Source of the DNA: Asaia bogorensis
Lineage (GTDB): Bacteria; Pseudomonadota; Alphaproteobacteria; Reyranellales; Reyranellaceae
DNA: 64,000 nucleotides
Assembly (NCBI GenBank): GCA_945889625.1
Contig: CAMDCE010000018.1
Span: 16,951-80,950, forward strand
Direction of reading: 5' to 3'
This document shows positions 17,143-26,209 of this stretch, one piece after another (position 1 is the stretch's first letter; the number at the start of each line of letters is the position of its first letter). Both the position numbers and the translations under genes were made by a program. A model generated the notes under the pieces. That model was not told the origin of the DNA. It saw only the letters and a program-made list of their open reading frames with translations, and did no database searches.

Positions 17143-18123
17143 TTAGCACGGGGCCGCGGAAGGCTCAAACATGGCCAGCGCCGCCTGGGCAATGTCCTGC
17201 GGCTGAATGCGCACCTCGGCTTCGAGTTGGGGGGCGAAGCCGACGTGGATCCGGGGAGCGCCGAGGCGTGCGATCCGACAGCTGGTCGCCTGTGCGGCCG
17301 TGGCCGCCACTTCGGCGCCGAAGCCGGCGACCTGCACGGCCTCGTGCACCACCAGCAATCGGCCGGTGCGAGCACAGTCGGCGAGGACAGTGTCCTTGTC
17401 CCAAGGCCACAAGGATCGGAGATCGATGACGCTAGCCGATACGCCTTGCTCTTCGAGGCGCACCGCCCCTTGCACGGCAAGGTGAACCGCCGAAGACCAC
17501 GACACGATCGTCAAATCCTTGCCCCGCCGCAGCACGCGCGCCTGATCCGGACGCAAGACCGCGGCATCGTCCACCGGGCCGCTCAGGGCCCACAATTCCT
17601 TGTGCTCCATGTAGATGACAGGGTCTTCGCTGGCGAGAGCCTGCGTCAGCATGTCGTGGTTGTCCTGTGGCGTCGCCGGGCACATCACCACAACGCCCGG
17701 CAGATGGGCGAACCACGCTTCGAGGCTCTGCGAGTGTTGCGCGGCGCTGCTGGCCCAGAGCCCGATCGGCATGCGCAGCACGAGCGGCACACGCCCCTGT
17801 CCTCCGAACATGTAGCGGTTCTTCGCGGCCTGATTGACGATCTCGTCCATGGCGCAGAGCGCGAAGTCGATGACTCGAAGTTCGACCACGGGGCGCAATC
17901 CGGCGAGCGCCATTCCCACACCAGCGCCTGCAATGGTGCTTTCCGAGATCGGCGTATCGATCACGCGCTGCACGCCAAACTCTGCCTGCAATCCCTTGTA
18001 TTGCTGGAAGATGCCGCCGCGGCCGACATCCTCGCCCAGCACCACCACGCGCGGGTCCCTGGCCATTGCAGCGCGCAGGGCGCTGCTGGCCGCGTCCGAA
18101 TAGGTCATCGTTCTCAACGCCAC
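17143..18123 (-). CDS. 2-Oxoacid (pyruvate/acetoin-type) dehydrogenase E1, beta subunit
   Basis: This 326-residue protein has a transketolase-like pyrimidine-binding domain (VVLGEDVGRGGIFQQYKGL, TPISESTIAGAGVGMALAG) and a C-terminal transketolase domain (LLVVHEAVQVAGFGAEVAA). It forms the alpha2beta2 E1 with the preceding gene, which overlaps it by 10 bases. With TPP, E1 decarboxylates a 2-oxoacid or cleaves acetoin. No E2 or E3 gene follows, so the acyl acceptor must be encoded elsewhere or the enzyme may not belong to a classical complex. The next gene downstream on the same strand is the reductoisomerase, 66 bases away. Confidence 0.9.
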   Translation of the reverse strand: MALRTMTYSDAASSALRAAMARDPRVVVLGEDVGRGGIFQQYKGLQAEFGVQRVIDTPISESTIAGAGVGMALAGLRPVVELRVIDFALCAMDEIVNQAAKNRYMFGGQGRVPLVLRMPIGLWASSAAQHSQSLEAWFAHLPGVVVMCPATPQDNHDMLTQALASEDPVIYMEHKELWALSGPVDDAAVLRPDQARVLRRGKDLTIVSWSSAVHLAVQGAVRLEEQGVSASVIDLRSLWPWDKDTVLADCARTGRLLVVHEAVQVAGFGAEVAATAAQATSCRIARLGAPRIHVGFAPQLEAEVRIQPQDIAQAALAMFEPSAAPC

Positions 18124-19112
18124 GTTCCGGCTCCGAGCGTCTGAACGTCCTGATAGGCGGTCGCGGCATCAGGGGCCGGTGAGGCTTCGGCGAACGCGAT
18201 TGCCGCCGCCACCTCGGCGGCAACCTCGGTATCGATGGTTTCAATCGGCTGATTCAGGCGATCACGCTCGATCAGGCGGCGCCTGGCAAGCGCGAGAGGG
18301 TCGGCGGCGACGGCAGCCTCGATGTCGCGCGGATCACGATAGCCTTGGTTGTCGGCCGACAGGTGGCCACGAACGCGCAAGGTCGTCGCATGCAGGAACC
18401 GTGGGCCTTGGGACGCCCGCACCTCTTCCGTCAACCGCTGAGCCATCGCAGAAACCGCTTCGACGTCGTTGCCGTCGACGGTCGATGCCGGCACGCCGAT
18501 CGCGGTTGCCCGTGCCGCGATGCCCGGTCCGCCGGTCAACGGGCCTGTTCTGGTGGTCGCCGACCAGCGATTGTCTTCGCACACGAACAGGACAGGCAGT
18601 TCGTAGACGCACGCCCAATTCAATGCCTCCAGAAACGGGCCGCGGTTTGCGGCGCCGTCTCCGAAGAAGCAGGCGACGATGTCGGGTTTGCCTTGAAGCT
18701 TCAGGGCATGAGCGGCGCCGCAGGCGATGGGCAGCCCTGCGGCGACCACGCCGTTTGCACCGAGCATGCCGACGGAGAAGTCGGCGATGTGCATCGAGCC
18801 GCCTTTGCCGCCGTTTGTGCCGTCCCGGCGGCCGAACAGTTCCGCCATCATGCGGCGCATGTCGGCACCCTTTGCCAGCGTGTGGCCATGGCCGCGATGA
18901 CTGCTCGTGAGCAGGTCGTCGAGGCGGAGATGCGCGCATACGCCGGCGGCTATTGCCTCTTGCCCGATCGAGACGTGCAACGGGCCGCGCACTTTGGCCC
19001 GCGGGTCGACCTGCTGGCCGAGCGCCGCAACGCCGCCGATACTCATCTTCTCGGCGACGAGTTCGAAGGCACGAATGCGCGCCATGGTGCGATAGAGCGA
19101 AAGCAGATCCAT
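18114..19112 (-). CDS. 2-Oxoacid (pyruvate/acetoin-type) dehydrogenase E1, alpha subunit
   Basis: This 332-residue protein starts at MDLLSLYRTM. It has the AcoA/PdhA signatures HVSIGQEAIAAG, SSHRGHGHTLAKG and GGKGGSMHIAD. The TPP motif FFGDGAANRG...CEDN follows, where the family consensus is GDG-(x)-NQG...NN. The start codon overlaps nothing upstream; a 139-base gap with a small palindrome separates it from the divergent DTW gene. Its end overlaps the E1 beta start by 10 bases. The exact 2-oxo substrate is not determined. Confidence 0.9.
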   Translation of the reverse strand: MDLLSLYRTMARIRAFELVAEKMSIGGVAALGQQVDPRAKVRGPLHVSIGQEAIAAGVCAHLRLDDLLTSSHRGHGHTLAKGADMRRMMAELFGRRDGTNGGKGGSMHIADFSVGMLGANGVVAAGLPIACGAAHALKLQGKPDIVACFFGDGAANRGPFLEALNWACVYELPVLFVCEDNRWSATTRTGPLTGGPGIAARATAIGVPASTVDGNDVEAVSAMAQRLTEEVRASQGPRFLHATTLRVRGHLSADNQGYRDPRDIEAAVAADPLALARRRLIERDRLNQPIETIDTEVAAEVAAAIAFAEASPAPDAATAYQDVQTLGAGTWR

Positions 19113-19251
19113 GGCGTCAACCAGTCCAAAGGACGAGAAAAACTTGCCTCCCGCGTCGTCCCCCAGCAGAGGAAGGGACCTCTCTGTGCGCCCGGGCTTC
19201 AAAAAGGCCCCTCGGCTACGCTCGGGGCGACGGAGGCTATATAACCCGCCA

Positions 19252-19857
19252 ATGCCTGACGTACATCCGGTGGACAACAAGGTCCCCGTCCTGATCCTGC
19301 AGCACCCGCAGGAGCAGGACCGCGTGCTGGGCACGGCCGGGCTGATCTGTGCGACGCTGGCCAACGCCAAGCTTGCCGTCGGCCTGTCGTGGCGCAATCT
19401 CGGCCATGCGCTGGGCGAGCCGGCCGACGCCCGGGACTGGGGCGTGCTCTATCTCGGCTCGGCACATGCTGCCAAAGAAAAGGGGCCGCTGGTCGCGATC
19501 AACCTCAAAGGCGAGCCGCTGGCCAACCAGGCAGGCGCGAGGATCGGGCTGAAGGGCCTTCTCGTGCTCGACGGCAACTGGGCGCAGGCCAAGGCGCTGT
19601 GGTGGCGCAACGCCTGGCTGACCAAGGTGCGGCGCTTCGTGGTCGTGCCCGATGGACCGTCGCTCTACGGCAGCCTGCGCAAGGAAGCGCGGTCCGATGC
19701 GGTCTCGACGCTGGAGGCCACGGGGCTGGCCCTGTCGGTGCTGGAGGGCGACCCGTCGATCCGCGAACGCCTGCTCGTTCCTTTCCGCGAGCTTCTCGGC
19801 AAGGCCCGCGCCGCCGGCGTTCGCGACGGCAAACGGGATCGTCGGACCCGCCGTTAG
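19252..19857 (+). CDS. DTW-domain protein (TapT-like tRNA aminocarboxypropyltransferase family), short form
   Basis: This 201-residue protein resembles the DTW family, whose members transfer the aminocarboxypropyl group of SAM to tRNA uridine. Recognisable parts are LILQHPQEQDR, a strand with LVLDGNWAQAKAL and RKEARSDAVSTLEA. The name-giving D-x-T-W motif reads D-G-N-W, with Thr replaced by Asn. The Cys-rich N-terminal zinc ribbon of many members is absent. Activity is therefore uncertain. It is followed 16 bases later by the IorA gene on the same strand, so co-transcription is possible. Confidence 0.75.
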   Translation: MPDVHPVDNKVPVLILQHPQEQDRVLGTAGLICATLANAKLAVGLSWRNLGHALGEPADARDWGVLYLGSAHAAKEKGPLVAINLKGEPLANQAGARIGLKGLLVLDGNWAQAKALWWRNAWLTKVRRFVVVPDGPSLYGSLRKEARSDAVSTLEATGLALSVLEGDPSIRERLLVPFRELLGKARAAGVRDGKRDRRTRR

Positions 19858-19873
19858 CCCCTATAATCGCCGC

Positions 19874-22045
19874 ATGCTCGATCAACCGTCGACACCCGCG
19901 TTAGTTCCCGTGGCGCAACGGACCAATCCGGAACGCTCCTTTCGCGAGGAAGTGCGCGCGCTGCGCCTGGGCGAGGGCGAGGTCTTTCGCGGCGAGGGGA
20001 TCCTGGCCGTCACCAAGGCGATCCTGCAGGCGGGCGTGGCCTATGTCGGCGGCTATCAAGGGGCGCCTGTTTCGCATCTGGTCGACGTGCTGGTCGAATC
20101 GCAGGACCTGCTCGACGAGCTCGGCGTCCATCTCGAGACCTGCACCAACGAATCCTCGGCCGCCGCACTGCTGGCCGCCTCGATCAACTATCCGGTGCGC
20201 GGCTGCGTCACCTGGAAATCGATCGTCGGCACCAATATCGCCGCCGATGCGCTCAGCAATCTCGCCTCGCCGGGCGTGATCGGCGGCGCCTTGATCGTCA
20301 TCGGCGAGGACTACGGCGAGGGCGCCTCGGTCATCCAGGAACGCGCGCACGCTTATGCGCTGAAGTCGTCGCTCTGGCTGATCGACCCGCGCCCGTCGCT
20401 GCCCACGATCGTGCGCTGCACCGAGAAGGCCTTCGAGCTCTCGGAAGCCACCAACACGCCGGTCATGATGGAGCTGCGCATCCGCGCCTGCCACGTCACC
20501 GGCGAATTCATCGCCAAGGACAACAAGGCGCCGGCGATCTCGCGCAACCAGCGTCTGGCCGAGCCGGCCGCGCACAACTACGACCGCATCTCGCATCCGC
20601 CGTCCACTTACGCGCACGAGAAGATCAAGGTCGAGGTCCGCCAGCCTGCCGCCGAGCGCTTCATCGTCGACGAGGGCCTCAACGAATTCCTGCCCGGCGA
20701 GCGCGCCGATCTCGGCATCATCGTGCAGGGCGGCATCACCAACGTGTTGCTGCGCGGCCTCGACCGGCTGGAGGTCGGGGGCAAGGTGCCGACCCTGGTG
20801 CTGAACGTCACCCATCCTCTGGTGCCCGGCCAGATCGCCGATTTCTGCAAGGGCAAGCGCGCCGTGCTGATCGTCGAGGAGGGCGCGCCCGATTATCTCG
20901 AGCAGGCGATCCACGCCATTTTGCGCAAGCGCGACATCGACACCAGGATCTACGGCAAGGACGTGCTGCCGATGGCCGGCGAATACACTGCCGAGGTGGT
21001 GACCGAGGGCCTGCTGAAATTCTTCGCCCAGTCGGCCAACGACATCGATCTTGCCAGGCCGCGCGAGCGTTTCGAGGCGGCGCGGGCCGGCCGGACCGAG
21101 GCGCAGCGCCTGCTGGGGGGGGCGCTGCCGCTCAGGCCGCCCGGCTTCTGCACCGGCTGCCCCGAGCGGCCGGTCTTTTCGGCGATCAAGCTGCTCGAGC
21201 GCGAGGTCGGCAAGGTCCACATTTCGAGCGACATCGGCTGTCACTCCTTCGCGACGCTGGCGCCGTTCAACCTGGGTAATTCGATCCTGGGCTTCGGCAT
21301 GTCGCTGGCGGCGGCCGGCGCGGTGGCGCCGGTCATGCAGAAGCGCACCATCTCGGTGATGGGCGACGGCGGTTTCTGGCACAACGGACTGTTGAGCGGC
21401 GTCGCCTCCTCGATGTTCAATCGCGGCGATCGCGTGCTGGTCATCATGCAGAACGGTTACACCTCGGCCACCGGCGCGCAGTTCATTCCCAACACCGCCG
21501 GCAACCGGCGCGACGGCGAGACCACGTCGGATATTGCCGCCACGCTGAAGGGCATGGGCGTGAAGTGGCTGCGCACCATCCGCACCTACAACGTCGCCAC
21601 CATGCTCAATACCTTGCGCGAGGCGATGAACACCAACGACAAGGGCCTCAAGGTCATCGTCGCCGACGGCGAATGCCAGCTGGCCCGCCAGCGCCGCATC
21701 CGGCCCGAGATCGCCAAGCAGCTCAAGGCCGGCGAGCGCGTGGTGCGCACGCGCTACGGCGTCGACGACGAGGTCTGCACCGGCGACCATTCCTGCATCC
21801 GGCTGTCGGGCTGCCCGTCGCTGGTGCTGAAGCCCAGCCCCGACCCGCTGCGCTCCGATCCCGTGGCGCACGTCAACAACGGCTGCGTCGGCTGCGGCCT
21901 ATGCGGCGAGGTCGCCGATGCCGCCGTCCTCTGCCCGTCCTTCTACAGGGCCGACATCGTGCAGAACGCGACGTGGTGGGACCGGCTGGTGTGGAAGATG
22001 CGGTCATCAGTGATCGGAGCAATGTCGGGGACAACGGGTGCCTAA
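19874..22045 (+). CDS. Indolepyruvate:ferredoxin oxidoreductase, alpha (TPP and Fe-S) subunit
   Basis: The protein has 723 residues from ATG 19874. It oxidatively decarboxylates aryl-2-oxoacids to acyl-CoA with ferredoxin. Domain order is the pyrimidine-binding half (residues about 35-220), a CoA-domain middle (LVLNVTHPLVPGQI) and a TPP-binding half with CTGCPERPVF and MGDGGFWHNGL. The C-terminus carries cysteines in CTGDHSCIRLSGCPS and a ferredoxin-like NNGCVGCGLCGE...LCPS, which would hold [4Fe-4S] clusters. The partner IorB gene starts 8 bases before this stop. Aerobic proteobacteria use such proteins to scavenge aromatic amino acid carbon. Confidence 0.92.
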   Translation: MLDQPSTPALVPVAQRTNPERSFREEVRALRLGEGEVFRGEGILAVTKAILQAGVAYVGGYQGAPVSHLVDVLVESQDLLDELGVHLETCTNESSAAALLAASINYPVRGCVTWKSIVGTNIAADALSNLASPGVIGGALIVIGEDYGEGASVIQERAHAYALKSSLWLIDPRPSLPTIVRCTEKAFELSEATNTPVMMELRIRACHVTGEFIAKDNKAPAISRNQRLAEPAAHNYDRISHPPSTYAHEKIKVEVRQPAAERFIVDEGLNEFLPGERADLGIIVQGGITNVLLRGLDRLEVGGKVPTLVLNVTHPLVPGQIADFCKGKRAVLIVEEGAPDYLEQAIHAILRKRDIDTRIYGKDVLPMAGEYTAEVVTEGLLKFFAQSANDIDLARPRERFEAARAGRTEAQRLLGGALPLRPPGFCTGCPERPVFSAIKLLEREVGKVHISSDIGCHSFATLAPFNLGNSILGFGMSLAAAGAVAPVMQKRTISVMGDGGFWHNGLLSGVASSMFNRGDRVLVIMQNGYTSATGAQFIPNTAGNRRDGETTSDIAATLKGMGVKWLRTIRTYNVATMLNTLREAMNTNDKGLKVIVADGECQLARQRRIRPEIAKQLKAGERVVRTRYGVDDEVCTGDHSCIRLSGCPSLVLKPSPDPLRSDPVAHVNNGCVGCGLCGEVADAAVLCPSFYRADIVQNATWWDRLVWKMRSSVIGAMSGTTGA

Positions 22046-23504
22046 GCCGATTACGATTCTCGTGGGCGCGTTGGGCGGCGATGGTGGCGGCGTGCTGTGC
22101 GACTGGATCGTGGCGGCGGCGCACGCCCAGGGGCTGGGCGTGCAGGCGACGCAAATCCCCGGCGTGGCGCAGCGCACCGGCGCCACGACTTACTATCTCG
22201 AGGTGATGCCGGCGGCCGGGCCGCAGAGCGTGCTGGCGCTCAACCCGGCGATCGGCGAGGTCGACGTGGCGCTGGCCACCGAGCTGCTCGAAGCCGGCCG
22301 CATGATCTTCAACGGCTTCGTCACGCCCGAGCGCACGACCCTGATCGCCTCGACCCATCGCGTGCTGGCGATCGCCGAGCGCACGGCGATGGGCGACGGC
22401 AGTTTCGACCTCGGCCGCCTGCTGCGTGCCGTGAAGGAGCGCAGCAAGAGCCAGATCCTGTTCGACATGGACCAGGCGGCCGAAGAGGCTGGCGGCGTCA
22501 TCAACGCCGTGCTGCTGGGAGCGCTCGCCGGCTCGAGCCGGCTGCCGATCCCCGACGCGGCTTTCGAGGCCGCGATCCGCGAGGGCGGGAAATCCGTCGA
22601 CACCAATCTCGCAGCCTTCGCCTTCGGCCGCGGCCATGCCCGCGGCGAGCTGGAGCAGGCGGTGCGCGAGCACCACAAACGCCAGGCGGCGGCGGTCGGC
22701 GTCGGGGATCTGATCGACCGGGCGCGCAAAGCCTATCCGGCCAGGAGCCTCGATATGGTGGAGGAGGGCATCCGACGGCTCGCCACCTATCAGGATCGAA
22801 AGTATGCCGCGCTCTATCTCGATCGACTGGACGGACTTGGCCCCGATCTCGTGCGCGACGTGGCGCGCCATCTCGCCGTGCGCATGTCGTTCGAGGATGT
22901 GATCCGCGTCGCCCAGGCCAAGACCGCGCCTGACCGCATGGCACGTGTGAGGGCCGAGGTCCGCGCCAGGCCGGGCGAGCCGGTCGAGATCACCGAGCAT
23001 TTCAAGCCCGGCAACGAGGAGATCGCGGCGGTCCTGCCGCCGTGGGCGGCGCGCTGGCTGCTTGCCCGACGTCCGTTCCATCTCTCGATGCATGTGCGCA
23101 GCACCACGGTCTGGGGCTTCGCCCGCCTGCGATTCCTTGCATCCCTGCGCTGGTGGCGGCCGAGGAGCTTCCGCTACATCGAGGAGCAGGCCGAGATCGA
23201 GCGCTGGCTTGAGGCCATCCGCACCGCCGCTCCGTTGAGCGTCGACCTCGCCCGCGAGATCGCCGAGTGCGCACGCCTGATCAAGGGTTATGGCGACACC
23301 TACAAGCGTGGCCTTGCCAACTATCACCGCATCGCGGCCGAAGTGATCGCGCCGGCACTGGCCGGTCGCCTGACGCCGCGGGCCGCGGCCGATGCCGTCG
23401 CCAATGCCCGTGTTGCGGCCCTCGCCGATCCCGAAGGCCAGTCGCTCGCCAAGACGCTCGCCGCCATCGCCGCCTCGGCCACGCTGCGCCATGCCGCTGA
23501 GTAG
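22038..23504 (+). CDS. Indolepyruvate:ferredoxin oxidoreductase, beta (gamma-domain) subunit with C-terminal extension
   Basis: This 488-residue protein starts at GTG, overlapping the alpha subunit by 8 bases. Residues 1-180 are the pyruvate:ferredoxin oxidoreductase gamma domain (LVGALGGDGGGVLCDWI, QIPGVAQRTGATTYYLE). The rest is a helical extension (DUF6537-type) with IKGYGDTYKRGLANYHR. This long form is known from proteobacterial IorB, about 300 residues longer than archaeal IorB. The next gene, a thioesterase, begins inside this one (14-base overlap), suggesting that the acyl-CoA product is hydrolysed in the same pathway. Confidence 0.9.
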   Translation: MPKPITILVGALGGDGGGVLCDWIVAAAHAQGLGVQATQIPGVAQRTGATTYYLEVMPAAGPQSVLALNPAIGEVDVALATELLEAGRMIFNGFVTPERTTLIASTHRVLAIAERTAMGDGSFDLGRLLRAVKERSKSQILFDMDQAAEEAGGVINAVLLGALAGSSRLPIPDAAFEAAIREGGKSVDTNLAAFAFGRGHARGELEQAVREHHKRQAAAVGVGDLIDRARKAYPARSLDMVEEGIRRLATYQDRKYAALYLDRLDGLGPDLVRDVARHLAVRMSFEDVIRVAQAKTAPDRMARVRAEVRARPGEPVEITEHFKPGNEEIAAVLPPWAARWLLARRPFHLSMHVRSTTVWGFARLRFLASLRWWRPRSFRYIEEQAEIERWLEAIRTAAPLSVDLAREIAECARLIKGYGDTYKRGLANYHRIAAEVIAPALAGRLTPRAAADAVANARVAALADPEGQSLAKTLAAIAASATLRHAAE

Positions 23505-23910
23505 CCGGCACGAAATCACCGTAGAGTGGGGCGACTGCGACCCGGCGGGCATCGTCTACTACCCGGCCTATTTCAAGTGGTTCGACCAGGCGACCTACCG
23601 CCTGTTCCTGCTCGCGGGCCTCAGGCGCGACGACATCAGCAGCGGCCAGTGGAAAGAGGGCACCCCGCTGGTCCATGCCGAGTGCTCCTTCAAGCGCGCC
23701 TCGCAGACCGGCGAGAAGCTCGTGATCGAAAGCCATGTCGCCAAGTTCGGCCGCAGCTCCTTCACCATCGCCCACGTCTTCCGCGACGCCTTGGGCGAGA
23801 TCGCAGCCGAGGGCACGGAAACCCGCATCTGGGCGAAGAAGGACGGCGACGCCCGCTCGCTGAAGGCGATCGCGATTCCGGAGGATGTAAAAACGCGCCT
23901 GAGCGGCTAA
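23491..23910 (+). CDS. Acyl-CoA thioesterase, 4-hydroxybenzoyl-CoA thioesterase type
   Basis: This 139-residue hot-dog protein carries the 4HBT motif WGDCDPAGIVYYPAYFKWFD near residues 12-31, in which the Asp is the catalytic residue. Its ATG is inside the IorB gene (14-base overlap), so the two are co-expressed. An aryl-acyl-CoA such as arylacetyl-CoA from the ferredoxin oxidoreductase is a reasonable substrate but is not proven. Confidence 0.88.
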   Translation: MPLSSRHEITVEWGDCDPAGIVYYPAYFKWFDQATYRLFLLAGLRRDDISSGQWKEGTPLVHAECSFKRASQTGEKLVIESHVAKFGRSSFTIAHVFRDALGEIAAEGTETRIWAKKDGDARSLKAIAIPEDVKTRLSG

Positions 23911-23916
23911 CACTTC

Positions 23917-24040
23917 CCTCCCCTGTCATCAGGGGAGGTGTCAGCGTCTTACGCTGACGAAGGGGTTCAAGGCTCATGACCCCCTCCGTCGCGGTATGAC
24001 CTCTCCCCCTCCCCCGCAGACGGGGGAGGGGGAGAGTTTC
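23917..24040. repeat. Dispersed repeat, family B copy 2
   Basis: Two perfect hairpins occur in tandem: CCTCCCCT(6)AGGGGAGG at 23917-23938 and GTCAGCG(5)CGCTGAC at 23940-23958. They are followed by the family B block CCCCCTCCGTCGCGGTATGACC and a third C-rich/G-rich hairpin. It fills the 143-base gap before the MetE-like gene and may end iorAB transcription. Confidence 0.75.
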
Positions 24041-24053
24041 GAAAGGGAACACC

Positions 24054-25217
24054 ATGCGCCACAGCGACAACCGTATTCTCACCACCCACGTCGGCAGCCT
24101 GCCGCGCGATCCGCTGCTGTCGGACCTCTTGATCCGCGACGAGGCGGGCGAGGCGATCGACCGCGGCGAGCTGGCGCGGCTCGGCGAAAAGGCGGTGCGC
24201 CATGTCGTGCGCCAGCAGGCCGCCTGCGGCGTCGACGTGATCAACGACGGCGAGCAGCCGCGCGTCGGCTTCCAGACCTACGTGCCGCAGCGCATGAAGG
24301 GCTTCGGCGGCGAATCCAAGCGCCCGCGCTCGCGCGACTGGACCGACTTCCCGGGCTACGCCGAGTTCATGGCCAAGCGCATGCCGCGGCGCAGCAAGGT
24401 GACCAACGCGCCGCAGGCGATCGCCGACGTCTCCTACGACGATCTCGGCCCGGCCGAGCAGGAGTGCCGCCTGTTCCGCGCCGCGCTTGCCGAGCTGGCG
24501 ACGCCGCCGGCCGAGACCTTCATGACCGCGGCGTCGCCCGGCATCATCGCCACCACCATGCTCAACGCCCACTACGCCAGCCATGAGGCCTACGTCTTTG
24601 CCCTCGCCCGCGAGATGCGCAAGGAATACGAGCTGATCGTCCGCGACGGGTTCGTGCTGCAGGTCGATGCGCCCGACCTGGCGCTGGAGCGCACCGTGCT
24701 GTTCCAGGACAAGACCAACGCGGAGTTCATCGCCGTCGCCGAGATGCATGTGGCGGCGCTGAACGAGGCGCTGGCCGGCATCCCGCGCGAGCGCGTCCGG
24801 TTGCATTGCTGTTGGGGCAACAACGAGGCGCCGCACACCCACGACATACCGCTTGGCGAGGTGCTGCCGGTGCTCACCCAGGCGCGGGTCGGCGGCCTCA
24901 GCATCGAGTTCGCCAATCCGCGGCACCAGCACGAATACGCCGCGCTCAAGAAGGCCAGGCTGCCGCCCGAGTTCCTGCTGCTGCCGGGCGTGATCGACAC
25001 CACGACCAACTTCGTCGAGCATCCGCAAGTCGTGGCCAACCGCATCTGCGAGGCGGTCGACGCGGTGGGTGACAGGAGCCGCGTCATCGCCTCGGGCGAC
25101 TGCGGCTTCGGCACCTTCGCGGGCTACGAAATGGTCGCCGAGGATGTCGTGTGGGCCAAGCTCAAGGCCTGCCGCGAGGGCGCCGACATCGCCACCAAGC
25201 GGCTCTGGGGATCATGA
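24054..25217 (+). CDS. Cobalamin-independent methionine synthase (MetE) C-terminal-domain family protein
   Basis: This 387-residue single-barrel protein is like the catalytic half of MetE. It has TTHVGSLPR at the start, VDVINDGEQPR, a Cys/His zinc site in RLHCCWGN, and a late SGDCGFGTF that supplies another Cys. Full MetE has two barrels and about 750 residues. Short homologues of this type act on small methylated or C-C substrates, and their reaction is often unknown. Upstream is a repeat and no riboswitch-like structure is evident. A role in homocysteine methylation is possible but should not be assumed. Confidence 0.82.
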   Translation: MRHSDNRILTTHVGSLPRDPLLSDLLIRDEAGEAIDRGELARLGEKAVRHVVRQQAACGVDVINDGEQPRVGFQTYVPQRMKGFGGESKRPRSRDWTDFPGYAEFMAKRMPRRSKVTNAPQAIADVSYDDLGPAEQECRLFRAALAELATPPAETFMTAASPGIIATTMLNAHYASHEAYVFALAREMRKEYELIVRDGFVLQVDAPDLALERTVLFQDKTNAEFIAVAEMHVAALNEALAGIPRERVRLHCCWGNNEAPHTHDIPLGEVLPVLTQARVGGLSIEFANPRHQHEYAALKKARLPPEFLLLPGVIDTTTNFVEHPQVVANRICEAVDAVGDRSRVIASGDCGFGTFAGYEMVAEDVVWAKLKACREGADIATKRLWGS

Positions 25218-25230
25218 CCCCTCCGGCTCC

Positions 25231-25320
25231 GTCGTCCTGAGCGAAGCGAAGGACCTGACGCCAGCCACGCCGGTCCCTGTCTGATCGCCCGGTGAGGTCC
25301 TTCGCTCCGCTCAGGACGAC
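25231..25320. repeat. Long inverted repeat between convergent genes (family C)
   Basis: Arms at 25231-25256 and 25295-25320 pair over 26 bases with one mismatch, around a 38-base loop. The arms contain CCTGAGCGAAGCGAAGGACC. It separates the MetE-like gene from the convergent racemase gene and could terminate both. Confidence 0.85.
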
Positions 25321-25327
25321 AAAGTAC

Positions 25328-26188
25328 CTAAAACACCTTCTTGCGCCGCCACTTGGCCGGGCGCTCGCTGGGGAACGCCAGGCCGCTGGCATCGACGCCG
25401 AGATCGACCAAAGTCTTGGCGACCACGATGGCGGCACGCGCGCCTTCCAGCACCGGCACGTCCCAGCCGATCTCGCCGAGCCTCTTCTGCAGCAGAGGCT
25501 GCAGCCAGAAGGCCGCCGAGCAGCCCAGCATGATGCTGTCGGCGCCGTCCTCCTCGATGGCGGCGATCGATTCCTGTACCGCCGCCTCGAGCATGCCCGA
25601 GTTGCCGCCCTGCAGCGCGCGGTCGCGTTCGGCCTGGATCGAATGCTCGTCGGTGAAGTTGGGGCTCGGCAGCGGATAGTTGACGTTGCGGATCGAGGCG
25701 CAGCGCTCGGTCATGCGGTACTGCACGACCAGGTGATGCATCTGCATGTTGTGCGTCTCGGCTATGTCGACGATCGAGAATTTGGCTCCGAGCAGGCCCG
25801 CGAGGTGCATCTGCGCATGCGCCGCCGAGGTGATGGGAATGCGATACTGGCGGGCGATCTCGCGTGCCTCCAGGTAGCCCGGATCGCCGCCGCCGAGCAG
25901 CACGATCGCGTTGTACTTGCCGCTGGCGCAGGCCTCGCGCACCAGCGGCAGGCGGTTGTTGCCGACCGACATGAAGGCTTCCCTGGTCGTCACCGGGAAG
26001 TTGCCGTGCGTCGTCGGCGCGCCGGGATGGAGATCCCAGTCGACGCCCTCGAGGAAGGGCTTCACGTCCTGGTAATTGTAGAGCTGCGCCTCCTTCGGGC
26101 CGGTGAAGGAGCGCATCGCAAAGCCGCTGCCCGGCGCCAGGCTGAAGGCGTTGATCAGCAGGAAGTGGTATTTCGAATGGGCGGTCAC
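25328..26188 (-). CDS. Aspartate/glutamate racemase superfamily protein (hydantoin racemase/AMDase-like)
   Basis: This 286-residue protein begins with GTG, preceded by a good AAGGGGAG ribosome site. Two-Cys racemases of this superfamily have a Cys in each half. Here the second is present in IMLGCSAAFW, but the first-half position reads LLGGGDPG with no Cys. That pattern is closer to one-Cys decarboxylases or isomerases than to a true racemase. It lies 21 bases downstream of the GMC oxidoreductase gene on the same strand and probably shares its transcript. Confidence 0.78.
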   Translation of the reverse strand: MTAHSKYHFLLINAFSLAPGSGFAMRSFTGPKEAQLYNYQDVKPFLEGVDWDLHPGAPTTHGNFPVTTREAFMSVGNNRLPLVREACASGKYNAIVLLGGGDPGYLEAREIARQYRIPITSAAHAQMHLAGLLGAKFSIVDIAETHNMQMHHLVVQYRMTERCASIRNVNYPLPSPNFTDEHSIQAERDRALQGGNSGMLEAAVQESIAAIEEDGADSIMLGCSAAFWLQPLLQKRLGEIGWDVPVLEGARAAIVVAKTLVDLGVDASGLAFPSERPAKWRRKKVF

Positions 26189-26209
26189 GATGGTCTCCCC
26201 TTGAGGCGG

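Noticed and set aside
23911..24053. A possible riboswitch before the MetE-like gene
   Set aside because: The gap is filled by a family B repeat seen elsewhere, and no SAM or cobalamin riboswitch structure is recognisable.
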